A DNA stretch of 64,000 nucleotides from the NCBI GenBank assembly GCA_039545295.1, contig BCIK01000014.1:290976-354975 (forward strand). Reading direction: 5' to 3'. Source of the stretch: Udeniomyces pyricola (taxonomy: Eukaryota > Basidiomycota > Tremellomycetes > Cystofilobasidiales > Mrakiaceae). Below the pieces are notes generated by a model. That model saw only the letters and a list, made by a program, of their open reading frames with translations. It searched no databases and was not told the origin of the DNA. Position numbers and translations under genes: made by a program. Shown here in pieces: positions 1 to 10,451 of this stretch. Within the stretch, counting starts at the first letter, position 1, and each line of letters begins with the position of its first letter.

Positions 1-79
1 CCTTTCATGTATCATGCTTGTTTCTTGTTCGCTTCCACGCCCTCCTGCTTCTTCCTTATCATTTCATCTCGCTCGGCAG

Positions 80-2463
80 AGCACAAACTACAATTCTGGT
101 CGAAACGAGTTCGCCAACACTCGATCTGCACCCCCTGCTGCCGCCGCTCGACCTCCTCCCGTTGTAGCTGCCCCGACCCCTGCTGCGTCCCAAACCGACG
201 ATGACACCTGGGGCGAGGAGCCTCCTTCGGTGCCCACCGCTCGACCTACGCCCACTTCTGCCTACACTCCTAAGCCTGCTGCTGTATGTAATCGTCATCA
301 TCATCATCATGTTCTGAACCTCACAGCTAATCACGTCGACTTACAAACCTGACTGCCTTTGCCCTTGCTATCTCAGTCTGCCCCTACGCGCGCGCCTGCG
401 CCCGTTTCGGCATCCACTCCCACTCCACCTGCCGCCACCTCATCTACCAAGCCTGCCGCTGAGGATCGTATCGGCCCAGTCGGTACAGCTTATACGCCTG
501 TCTCATTGCCAGCACCCAAGAAGCTCGGCAACCGATGGGGCGCCAATGCCACGCCGTCGGGAGGAGACAGTGATTCGGCCAAGCCGGCTTCAGGGGGATT
601 TGCTGCTGCTCGGGCTGCGTTTGGTGGAGGTGGAGGGACATCGTTGTCGAGCGGTGGGGCTGGCGTGGGAAGTAACGTTGGTGGTGGAGAAAAGAAGTTG
701 ACTTGGAGCGAAAGGCAAGCTCTCGCTAAAGCGAGGGACAAGGAAGAAGAAGAGAGGAGCATGGCCGGTAAGTTTACATGTTGTTGTTTCCTATACCCTT
801 CCTGGAAGGTCTGGGCTTGCAAGCTGCACCCAAACTGACGCCAGCTTCTTTCTTCATACGCCTTTCAGCTTCTGCCGCCTCGACTGCTGGTAGCGTCGTT
901 ACGGCCGCTGCCGAGACTGTGTCGGCTGTCGCTTCATCCATCTCGTCCACTATCGCTTCGACTTTGACCGGCCCCAGTTCTTCTGTTACGGAGAAGCAAG
1001 ACGAGGACCAAGAAGAAGCTGCGACACTCCCTCCTTCCATCCCATCCGCTCGACCGGTTCCCAAACTACCTGCTCAACGACCTCCTACTCCCGACGATGA
1101 CGACGAAGGGTTCGAAGACCCTGATGAGCCACCCAAATCGCCCCCTCGAGCGTTCTCGAGGCCCGCTCTTCCGCCGGTCAACCAGCCGCCTGCGTTCCCG
1201 GATGGCGATGACTTTGAGGAGGAAGAGGAGAAGCCGACGCTACCTGTTCGAACTGCTGTGAACCCTCCTCCTCAACCGATCCGACCTCAGCAGCCCAAAG
1301 AAGAAGAGGAGGAGGAGGAAGTCGCTGCGCCTCCCCCTATGCCGACGAGTCGACCTACGCCTGGCATCATTGCCAATCAGCCACCTTCGTTCCCCTCTGA
1401 TGATGGATTCTCTGACCCGGATGAGCCCCCTGCGCCTACTCCGGCTTCCATCGCTAGGTCTATGCCACCACCGTATGCCCGTGTCGCTATGCCTGCACCT
1501 CCCCCTCGCGTTCCATCTCCCGAACCTGAAAAGCCCATCGCCGCGCCTGCCATGCCGTCGAGCAGCCGTGGAGGAGCAGGAGGTATCAAAGCTAGGGTTC
1601 TCTTCCATTACGAGGCAACGGAGGACAACGAAATTGCGTTGATCGAAGGAGAAGTGTTGAGTAACGTCGAGAAGATTGATGAAGGCTGGTGGAGTGCAGA
1701 GAACGAAAAGGGAGAACATGGATTGGTACGATTTTGTTTCTTCTTTCTTGATTCTTCTTTCCAACATCTTTTTTTTTCTGAGGTCAAAGCGACCGGTTTT
1801 TTTTTTTTCCTTTTTTTTCGAAATCTTTTCTTTCCTCACTTTTCACATCAAAAACCGCAAACAAACTGACATGTCCATCCTCTCTATCTATTTCTTACAT
1901 CGGGTCTGGCATCCTCATGGGTCATCCTTGACCATTTCACAGTTCCCGGCCAATTACGTGGCGGAATTGGAAGAGGAAGAAACGTCTGCTTCGGATGCTG
2001 CCGCGGTACCACCTTCATCTCCTGCTCGGCCGGCGTCGCCCGCTCATGAGCAGGAACCGGAAGTCGCTGGAAAAATCGCGGTCGCTATGTACGAGTGCGT
2101 TCAATCCCAGATTTCCTTCTCCTTCTTCTACTTTGTTCTATCCCTCTTTTGTCTTTGCCTTTTTTTTGGACGATTGCATGCACCGATCTCATTTATTCAC
2201 GTTCTTCCTTTGTTTTGCATGCATCCTGTTCCCTCCCCTCTCCTCCTTCCATTCACACTCATTTCCCTCTCGTCTCTAACTTCTCTCTCCGTTCTGCGGC
2301 GGCATCCGTCAGTTACGACGCAGCGGAAGAAAACGAGTTAAGCTTCCGAGAGGGCGATCGGATCGTTAGCATCGAAGAGGCTTCGGAGGATTGGTGGTCG
2401 GGTCAGGGACCGGATGGGGCCCAAGGTCTTTTCCCAGCAGCGTACGTTGAGGTCCAACAGTGA
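80..2463 (+). CDS. ABP1: Abp1/drebrin-like actin-binding protein, 3' part (two SH3 domains)
   Basis: Five exons are visible: 80-283, 377-767, 869-1725, 1943-2094 and 2313-2463 (TGA). Phases close throughout. The gene is cut by the window edge; bases 1-79 look like the end of an intron with acceptor at 78-79, so the N-terminal ADF/cofilin domain would lie outside. The visible part has a Pro/Ala/Thr-rich linker, the motif KKLTWSERQALAKARDKEEE typical of Abp1, several acidic proline segments (DDEGFEDPDEPP and a similar copy), then two SH3 domains. SH3-1 starts IKARVLFHYEATEDNEI and ends GLFPANYVAELEE. SH3-2 has YDAAEENELSFREGDRI, WWSG and GLFPAAYVEV. Known Abp1 binds F-actin and Arp2/3 at cortical patches and recruits endocytic partners through SH3. 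The two C-terminal SH3 domains differ from the single one of S. cerevisiae Abp1. The family call is secure. Confidence 0.9.
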
Positions 2464-3057
2464 GAGAAAAAAAGACGGAAAGATGATGGATATAAAGGGG
2501 CTTTGGCCGGGGTGGCAGGGGAGGGGGCGGGGGGGGGGGGNGGATTTTAGGTGAGGTAGGCTTTGAATGGAACTGGAATGGGTTTCGTTGAGCGTTGGTT
2601 GTTTTGAGACTTGTTTTCTTTTCCTTCTCGTCGTTCATTTGTCGGCTTTCACTGTGCATGCAGATGAATGGGGATCATATATATGTATTTGTATATGACC
2701 TTCAAGAAGGGAATCGGATATCAGATAAGAGTGGAGAAAAGAGGGAAGGGGGTCGTCCGAGAAGGTGAAAGAAACGTTTACAGGCGATATGGATAGGTAA
2801 ACCAAACAAAACCGAGAGCAAGAAAAGACACCCGAGGGACAAGCTAAGTTATACACCATCGTCTTATGCGCACCCACAAACACTTTGACGGTCCTCCTCC
2901 TCCTTCCTCCTCCCGCTTTCTCCACGTCACTGCCCTGCCCTTGTACTCCTCTAATAAGCGCTAGTCATCAATGAGAAAGAACCGAGATGAACGTTCCAAG
3001 CTATTCCGAGCAAGCTCCAAGGGTGCTATTTCGATTTGCATAAATCCCCCTCTTGGT
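2464..3057. other. Intergenic, convergent 3' ends
   Basis: This lies between the ends of the ABP1 gene and the Q-rich gene, so it should hold both terminators. It contains a G-rich run with an undetermined base at 2541. I see no further coding signal. Confidence 0.6.
2541..2541. other. Undetermined base in a G-run
   Basis: A single N inside a run of about 20 G. Similar Ns occur at 19345, 19354 (G-run) and 29372 (C-run), all non-coding. Confidence 0.95.
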
Positions 3058-3712
3058 TTATTGATACGTTTTGTCCTTGATGGGCATCTCCTTCCCCGTC
3101 ATCTTACGGTACTGATCGCGGGCCATGTCGGAGTACTTTTCGGTCTCGGCGTGAGACTGAATTTTTTATTTTTGGTTTTTAAAGAGAGGGTGAATAAGAA
3201 GGAGAGGAAAGGGGATGCAATGGAAGAGAAAAAGGGGGGGGGGCAAGACAAAGAAAGCCAGGTTAGATTACAGATTTGTTAGGTTATGGTAGGTGATCAT
3301 GATCATGACGTATAATCTTTCGTGAGACCAGTAGCTTGGTCAAGAAAGAAAGAAAAGAAAAAAAAAAAGCGCCAAGATCAAGGGAAAGGTTCCAACTCAC
3401 GAGATTCTTGCCAAACTTCTTGCCGAGCATCTCGATTCCTCGATCGAGCATATCGGGACCTCCTCCTCCGCTAGACGACTGCTGTTGGTTAGCATAGCCG
3501 CCCTGTTGTTGAGATTGGCCAGCGTAGCCTCCACTTTGATGTTGCTGGTTGTAATCGCCACCTTGGTACTGCTGCTGCTGGTAACCATTTCCTCCTCCTC
3601 CTTGTGAGTACCCGGCGTTGTTGTTGTTGTTGTTGTAGCCTTGTTGATGTTGCTGCTGGTTTGAGCTTTGGCCAGTCGCGGCTTTTTTGGCGGCGTTGAG
3701 GAGGAAGTCCAT
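3058..3712 (-). CDS. Small Gln/Asn/Gly-rich protein (136 aa), unknown function
   Basis: Two exons, 3712-3401 and 3156-3058, phase 0 at the junction, stop TAA at 3060-3058. The protein starts MDFLLNAAKKAATG, runs through about 75 residues built of Q, N, G, Y and S (N6 run, repeated QQQ and GGY units), then has an ordered end with GPDMLDRGIEMLGKKFGKN and a charged tail AETEKYSDMARDQYRKMTG. The short helix at each end flanking a Q/N/Y-rich core is the composition of prion-like, phase-separating proteins. I do not recognise a named family. The 5' leader carries a GGAT tetranucleotide run near 3888-3907. The C-terminal exon reads as conserved protein rather than low complexity, which supports the splice. 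Confidence 0.75.
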
Positions 3713-4432
3713 GGCTGATGACGATCTGAAGGGGGGGGGGGGTCGAGCAAGAGATTGTCGGAGGAGGCTGTGTTAGTTAGTAGGTGAGTTAAAGAGAGCG
3801 AGCTGAGACAGCTGGTTGGATGGGGTAGGTAAAGAAAAGTCTTGAGAAGGGTATGTGTGTGCATGTGTAGGTTGGACTGACTAGTAGGATGGATGGATGG
3901 ATGGATGGTGTTGATGGAGAGGTAGATTGATTAACAAGTCGAAAGGGAAAGAGAGAGGAGATGGAACTTGCATCAAAGCCCCGATCGAGCCGGTCATCAT
4001 GTATCAAGGACTAAGTGATCGATGATCTTGGATGGTCTGGACCAGCAGCGTGCACGTGAATCAGGCTGTTGTGCCTTTTTGTCACGATAATAATGTTTGG
4101 CTCATGAAATTTGTGCGTACGTTCTAGATCTGACTGTACGAAGATTGACTTGATGGATGTTGACGTGGAGCTCAGCCTCTGCTCAGTCGTATGTCAATTT
4201 AGAGGATATACACGATGCAGCTCGTTGTTCTAACCGGCGGCATGAGCATATATATATATATATACATATACGTCTGTATATATAATCTCGAGATGAACCG
4301 ACTGCGGAGAGGCCTAAGCAAAGAGACGCGGTGAGACTGCAACTGCAGCAGCTGTTGTAATTCAACACTCTCCACCAGAGTTACCCCCCCACATCTTTCG
4401 ATCCCCTCATCACTCACCATCCGCTGCCCATC
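3713..4432. promoter_or_regulatory. Divergent promoter region, Q-rich gene / PMT4
   Basis: 720 bp between two divergent starts. It contains a GGAT tandem run (about 3888-3907, in the leader of the minus-strand gene) and an AT dinucleotide run at 4248-4264, 169 bp before the PMT4 ATG. No other gene is seen. Confidence 0.5.
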
Positions 4433-7400
4433 ATGGCATCCCAGCCCGCCCAAAGAAGGCGTCTACCCCGCTCACTTGATGATCCCCAAGAGAAGCAGCA
4501 CCATGACGGTTCCCTGGCCAATGTTGACCTTGATCAGTCCGAGGTAGGTCACATCATCTGTTCTCACCTCTTCGCCTTCCCTCTCTCTCTCCCTCAAGGC
4601 TAATCATTCTCGAGCCATCTCTCGCGCCATATCCCTTCGACTTTGACGTCCCTGACATGGTCCCACGCTGACGTGTTGGTTCGTTCACATCTGTCCTTTC
4701 ACCTTATACTTGTTCGTTCATATTCCTAAGAAATCCCTTGACCTCCCGCCATACCGCACCCATCGCTCCGCCAAAGAAGACATCGAGCATCGCAAACCGT
4801 TCTGGCAACGCAAGGAGACGCGACTCTCTTGGGGTGTCGGGTTGGGCCTCATCGGCCTCGCAGCCATCATCCGTTTCGTCGGCATCGCGTTCCCGGGAAG
4901 GGTTGTGTAAGTCCAGTCTGAGAACCATGGCCAGATGAATCGCGGGACCACACAGGGAATCGTGGAATCAACTGCTTTCCAGGCTAGAGGGGAGAAAGGG
5001 GAAGATGGTCCGGGTTGGCTAGCGTTCGTTTCATCTGGATGACACATTTTAATCGCTAATCGCACAACATGTACTTCATCATATGAATCAGGTTCGATGA
5101 AGTTCATTTCGGCAAAGTAAGTTGCCAAGTCGGCGAGCAGGGTATTGTCGTTTCAAACGATGACCATTCACCTGCGCCGTTCGCGAACCACTCACTGATG
5201 GCTTCCCTTCATCTCCCGCCTTGACTCGGCCAAAACTTGACTTCTACCGCTTCAGTTTGCCTCGTACTACATCCTTCGAGAATACTACTTTGACGTCCAT
5301 CCGCCACTTTCCAAGATGCTCCTCGGTCTCGCCGGCTGGCTCTCGGGTTTCGACGGCCACTTTGATTTCGCCGACATTGGCCACGAGTACTTTCAACCGG
5401 ACCACAACATCAACGTGCCGTATGTCGGCATGAGGTCGATGCCTGCTGTTTTTGGAAGTCTCACGGTCGGAGTCGTGTATTGGCTCATGCGGGAGAGCGG
5501 ATACCCCATCATTGTCGCCGCGTTCTCGGCTGCGTTGATCGCATTTGGTCCGTATCCGCTTGCGTGTCGTTTGCATCAGTCATCGTTCGCGTATCACCTT
5601 CACTCCAGCTCATCTTGCATGTTGGTCGTTCTTCTGCCCTCTCTTGCTCCCCTTTCTCATCCTATAGATAACCTCCACGTCGTCGAGACCCGATTGATCC
5701 TTCTCGACGGTGCCCTTGTCCTCTTCATGTCGCTCTCTCTCCTGTCATACATCAAGTTCCACCAACTCCGCTACCGAGCCTTCTCCAAATCGTGGTGGTT
5801 CTGGCTGCTGGCGACGGGCACGGCGTTGGCCTGTACGATGGGGTGCAAGATGGTAGGCCTCTTTACGTTCTGCACGGTTGGGGCGGCAGTAGCCTGGGAC
5901 TTGTGGCAGTTGATGGATATCAAACGATCGCACCCATTGACGATGGTGAGTTCTTTGCTTGAACGCCTGAACATTAGTATTGAGCGTGACATATCATGCC
6001 GCACGTGTGAATCTGGACCTAAAATCTCGCGACCGGCGCCGCTACGGCCCTCTTTGTGCCGTTCCCTTTTCTGCAGGAACGCTTCTCGCAACACTTCCTC
6101 GCCCGCGTAGTCGGCCTCATCATCGTACCATTCGCCATTTACCTCTCCTTCTTTTGGATGCACTTCAAGATCCTCAAGTACACTGGCACGGGCGATAGCT
6201 TTATGAGCTCCGCCTTCCAAGAGTCGCTCGCTGGCAACGAACTTCTAGTGAACGCGCAAGGTGAGAATCTGTTATCCGTCTTGGTCTGCAATAATACTGA
6301 GCCACTTATGTTTCGTTCATAATTCAGAGGAGTAGTATCCCGGTTGGCTGATATCTTTTCTCTCTATCCTCATGGCTACCTTTTACCCATGTTATGTCGT
6401 CTATTCTTCTTGTCTGCTCATAGAGCTGCGATACTACGACACCATCACGATCAGACACAAAGAGACGAATGATTTCCTGCACTCCCATTTCGATCGATAC
6501 CCCCTTCGATACCCTGACCAGCGTGTCTCCAGTCAAGGTGAGACTGGACTGACTGGCTTGGAACTGGTTGTCTAGGTTAGGATTCTTCTTGGCTTCCTTC
6601 ACCTGACTCTCCTCTCCTTTCCCCTTATTACTGCTCGATTGTAAAAGGACAACAAGTCACTGCTTTCCCCTTGGAGGATGCAAACAACCACTGGCAAATT
6701 ATTCCCACGCACGAGATCCCCGACTCGGGCCGCGGTCGAGTCGTCCGCAATAACGATATCATTCAACTCTATCACCCTTCGACCGATTCTTACCTCCTCA
6801 CGCACGATGTGGCGTCTCCTTTGACAACAACCAACCAAGAATTTACTACCTGGCCCAAGAACGACCTCGAGAGTCGTCGGGCCGATACGGAGTTTGAGAT
6901 GATGCTCATTGAGGGGCACGCGGGCGAACCGTGGAAGACCAAGAGTGGGTGGTTCAAGTTGAGACATGAACCGACCAAGGTCTTTTTGCACAAGGGTGCC
7001 GGTCAGTTGCCAGAATGGGGTCATCGACATAATGAGGTCAACGGTCAAAAGCTTCCACCCCACGAGAGGGGTGCGACGTGGTATGCGGATGGCATCATTG
7101 AGGACCCAGGTAGGCCAATCGTCTTCTTTGAGAGGCTCTCTTTCTTTCTTCTCTCAATCTGTCGTTCGGTTTGCGGTCTGAGCCTTTGTTGACCCTTTGA
7201 ATGGACTTTATGTTCGTATCGCTGTCTCTTTCTTTCTCCTTTCCTCCCCCTTTGCTTCCACCCTTCTCCTCTTTTCCCTGAATGACGCTCTTCTGATGTC
7301 TTTCCAGATCATCCCGACAAGTTCCATCGAACCGACGCTTCGCCAACGCCGAAAGCGCCTAAGTCCATGTCCTTCTTCCGCAAATTCTTTGAACTCCAAG

Positions 7401-8332
7401 TACTCATGCTCCAACACAACGCCGGTTTGACCGCCGATCATCCGTACGCGTCGGATCCGATCAACTGGCCGTTTGATCTGACGGGCATCAGCTTCTGGAC
7501 GGAGAACGACCGGCACGAGCAGATTTATGCGATCGGTAACTTGGTTGGATGGTGGATTTGCGTCTTGGGGTTGTCGGTGTTTTTGGGCGTCCTCGGCGCA
7601 GATCAGTTGGCGAGGAGAAGAGGAGTCGAACCCATTGAGGATCGTGAGTTCATTCGTTCAAGTGCTGAGAGAGGGAAAAGGCGCAAGGAAGATATATGCC
7701 TGTCATATCTTCTCATTGATAACCTTTTTGTGCGTATTCCCGCTCGCTTCGATGATGTTCTTTCCCCAGACCTCCGCAGTCGACTCTATCACAACTCTGG
7801 GTTCTTCATGTGGGCCTGGGCCTGTCACTACTTCCCCTTCTTCCTTATGTCTCGTCAACTCTTCATTCATCATTACCTTCCGGCCCACCTCGCCTCCGCC
7901 TGCCTCGCCGGATCAGTCCTCAACTTCATCCTGACAGAATCCATCAACTACCCGACGTCGGTTGCGGGACCGACGACGAGACTCCGACCCAGGTTGAAAG
8001 CCAAAGTTGGGAAGAAAGGGATCGTCGTGTTGGGATTGATGATGGCAGGGGTGATTGCCATGTTTGTCTTCTTGGCACCGTTGACGTACGGACGACCTGG
8101 GTGAGTAGTGCCTTGGATCAAACGCTTTGCCTCTCTGTTTTATTCTCTAGCATCCCACGTGCTGACATTCAAAATTTCTTTGTACAACTGTATCATCGTG
8201 TCTCTTCGTTCGAAACCCTCTTTCGTCTTGCGATGGCTGTGCCTCTTGATCCGGTCGTGTCACAGGATGGAGGGCGGCCCTATCAACAGACGCAAGCTCT
8301 TCAATACTTGGACTTTGCACTTTGCTAAATAA
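4433..8332 (+). CDS. PMT4: Dolichyl-phosphate-mannose:protein O-mannosyltransferase, Pmt4 type (791 aa)
   Basis: Eleven exons: 4433-4543, 4731-4906, 5092-5116, 5256-5547, 5668-5945, 6077-6260, 6424-6537, 6648-7109, 7308-7643, 7770-8100, 8266-8332; total 792 codons. The enzyme transfers mannose from Dol-P-Man to Ser/Thr of secretory proteins in the ER membrane. The first luminal loop holds FDEVHFGKFASYYILR (the DE catalytic motif) and FDVHPPLSKMLLGLAGW; a MIR region follows (exons 6-8, e.g. DTITIRHKETNDFLHSH); the C-terminal membrane part has HYFPFFLMSRQLFIHHYLPA. HFGKFASYY together with FWTENDRHEQIYAIGN fits the Pmt4/POMT1 branch better than Pmt1 or Pmt2. Length matches the family. Exon 3 is a 25-nt micro-exon carrying most of the DEVHF motif. 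The Pmt4 subtype comes from remembered motifs, not an alignment. Confidence 0.92.
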
Positions 8333-8946
8333 ACGTGCGTCCCAAAAAGTCCCTTTGTACGAAAGAGAGAAGGGCAGGACAGGAGCTCGCAGCTTAACGA
8401 CGTGGCATGGATACCCTTGTCTCATCGCGTGCATCAATGTTCAGTCAACCTTAGCGGCAGCCGCTAATCAATGCCTCGCTTTGCGTCATCTCCTCTCATC
8501 AGAAACTCCAAGAAAAGTCTTTCGTTTCTTCCTTCCTGCTTTTACCTTGGTTTTGTGTTTCTTTGCCCATCTTTTGCAAGGTTACAACCTGTCTCGCATG
8601 GCATTTTCGTCTCCAGCCTCCGACCCGTTTTCTACTCTTCTTCTCTTTTTTTCTGTGCCTCTTCCTTCTCCTCATCCCCTGCTTTCTCCCCATATCAAAT
8701 TTCATCTTTCTCATTTTTATCATATATATTTTCACCCTTCTTCTTCGTCTTGCTACTATAAGCATGTCCTCATTTTTCACTTGTCCAACTGCATCGTAGC
8801 CCGTCATGAACGAATCAGTGTTTTGTTTCACTTCATTCACACTGTCAATCAAAGAAAGATCCACGAAAGCATCTCACCCCCAAACAGACCTGATACTTCA
8901 TTCAACATCATCGTCATCACTATTTAACCCCTTCTACGTGTCCAAA
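8333..8946. other. Intergenic, convergent 3' ends, CT-rich
   Basis: 614 bp between the PMT4 stop and the stop of the minus-strand serine/lysine-rich gene. It is strongly pyrimidine-rich on the plus strand (about 8480-8760). No gene or RNA is recognised. Confidence 0.5.
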
Positions 8947-10113
8947 CTACTCCTGATTTTTGCCTTTCCCGAGCCTCCTCCACAAAGTCTCTGCCGAAGG
9001 AGGTTCCCAATCCCCTTCTTCTTGTTCTTCTTCTTCTTCTGCTCCGTCGTCTTCGTCTTCGTTCTCTTCGCTCTCAAACTCTTCCTGTTCCTCGTTTTCC
9101 TTCTCCTTCTCCTTCTGCTGCTGATTCCTCATCTTCTCCCCAGTAGTAGTAGTAGTGGCTACTGTCGCCTTCATGCGGGGTCCCAGTACCGCCCCTCCTC
9201 CCACGACTTTTGTCGATTTGAGCTTTGTCCTCGGCTTTGATTTCGTCCCCTCCTCGTCATCTTCGTTTTCGGACGGATTTTTGGTTCGGTTCGATTTCGA
9301 TGACGTACGGGCGGTAGTAGGCTTTTTAGGGGGTGGGACAGCGGAGGAGGAAGTGGATTGGGTGGTGATAGGGCGATGGGATAGACCGGCAGATGAAGAA
9401 GAAGAAGAAGAGGAGGTGGAGGAGGAGGACGAAGACATCGAGGACGAGGACGAGGACGAGGACGATGGCGATGATGATGATGATGATGATGATGATGACC
9501 GACGAGCTCGGCTATGAGTCCTCTTCATCATCCTCGATGACGACGTTGACGCCAGACGCTTTTCTTGCCTCTTCTTCTCATTCTTCTCCTTCTCCTGCCT
9601 CTTTTCCTTCATCTTCTTCTTTGTCACTTTCTTCTCCCTCTTGCTTCTTTTGGCATCACGCTCTTCTTCCTCCTCTTCCTCACTATCCTCCCTCCCATCG
9701 TCACTACTCTCATTCTCTTCCTCTTCCCTCCTCCTCTTCCTCATCCTTGCTTTCTTCTTCTTCCTCCCCTCTTCCCTCTCCACCAATTCCCCTTCCAACT
9801 CCCTCATCAACCTCCTCTTCTGCCTCAACACCTTCATCTCCCTCTCAATCTCCCTCTTCACCTCCCTCGTCCAAACCCTCCCCTTCTCCTTCTCCTTTTC
9901 CTCATCATCATCGGTCAATCCCTCCTCTCCCCGTCGCTGGGATTGCTTCCTTCTCCTCCTCGACGCGTCTCCTCCACGGTTCGGGGACGTCTCGGAGACG
10001 ACGAGAGAGAGAACCCAATCTTGACGTCGTTTGTCGGTGGGACCGAGGTACCGTTCGAGTCCATGGGGCACAGGAAGGGGGTAAGGGTAGTGATGGCGAA
10101 GGATCGAACGCAT
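8947..10113 (-). CDS. Lys/Ser/acid-rich low-complexity protein (388 aa), unknown function
   Basis: One open frame from ATG at 10113-10111 to TAG at 8949-8947. The first ~40 residues look ordered (LRHHYPYPLPVPHGLERYLG, then DKRRQDWVLSLV). Next comes a charged coiled-coil stretch (TREVKREIEREMKVLRQKRR), long K/R/E blocks with basic nuclear-localisation-like clusters, a serine tract of about 45 residues interrupted by few others, and an acidic tail ending EGDWEPPSAETLWRRLGKGK. Composition suggests a nuclear protein. A possible acceptor (CTCAG) sits about 25 bases upstream of this ATG and the frame stays open there, so an upstream exon cannot be excluded. The opposite strand also has long open frames, explained by the repetitive TCC/TCG composition. 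No family is recognised. Confidence 0.6.
   Translation of the reverse strand: MRSILRHHYPYPLPVPHGLERYLGPTDKRRQDWVLSLVVSETSPNRGGDASRRRRKQSQRRGEEGLTDDDEEKEKEKGRVWTREVKREIEREMKVLRQKRRLMRELEGELVEREEGRKKKKARMRKRRREEEENESSDDGREDSEEEEEEERDAKRSKREKKVTKKKMKEKRQEKEKNEKKRQEKRLASTSSSRMMKRTHSRARRSSSSSSSSSSPSSSSSSSSSMSSSSSSTSSSSSSSSAGLSHRPITTQSTSSSAVPPPKKPTTARTSSKSNRTKNPSENEDDEEGTKSKPRTKLKSTKVVGGGAVLGPRMKATVATTTTTGEKMRNQQQKEKEKENEEQEEFESEENEDEDDGAEEEEEQEEGDWEPPSAETLWRRLGKGKNQE
9393..9500 (-). repeat. Trinucleotide-rich tract coding for poly-Ser
   Basis: Dense ATC/TCC/TCG trinucleotide repeats on the minus strand, including about nine GAT units on the plus strand near 9473-9499, code for the serine tract of the gene above. 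This is a likely length-variable microsatellite. Confidence 0.75.
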
Positions 10114-10451
10114 GTGGTCTCGAAGAGAGGTCGAAGTTCTGAGTTGTTTTTATTTTTGTGGGAGGAGGGGGGAGGAGGGGGGGGGAGGGTTTCGTTTTTG
10201 AAGGTGGACGGAAGAGAAGGAGAGAAAAGGGTTTGGGGCGAGAGATACAGGAAGGGATGGAGAAAGAGGAAAGAGGGTGAGAAGGCAAGGGTGATAGGAG
10301 GAAGGGAACAGAAAGGGGGAAGGAGGAAGGAGGAAGAAGAGAGCAAGAGATATGAGTAAAGGGTCGTTTCAGACCAGACCGAGGCAAACAAAAAAAAAAT
10401 CAAAAGGAAAGAAAAGGGATGTCTTAAACAGAACCAACCCCCGCCCCTTTC
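10114..10451. promoter_or_regulatory. Intergenic between two minus-strand genes
   Basis: 338 bp holding the 3' end of the 1263-aa gene and the presumed promoter of the serine-rich gene. It is purine-rich (GGA/GAA) on the plus strand. No gene is seen. Confidence 0.4.

Noticed and set aside
9393..10142. Long open frames on the plus strand opposite the Ser/Lys-rich gene
   Set aside because: They mirror the TCC/TCG/GAA repeats of the minus-strand gene, have no ordered residues, no splice context and pure low-complexity translation.
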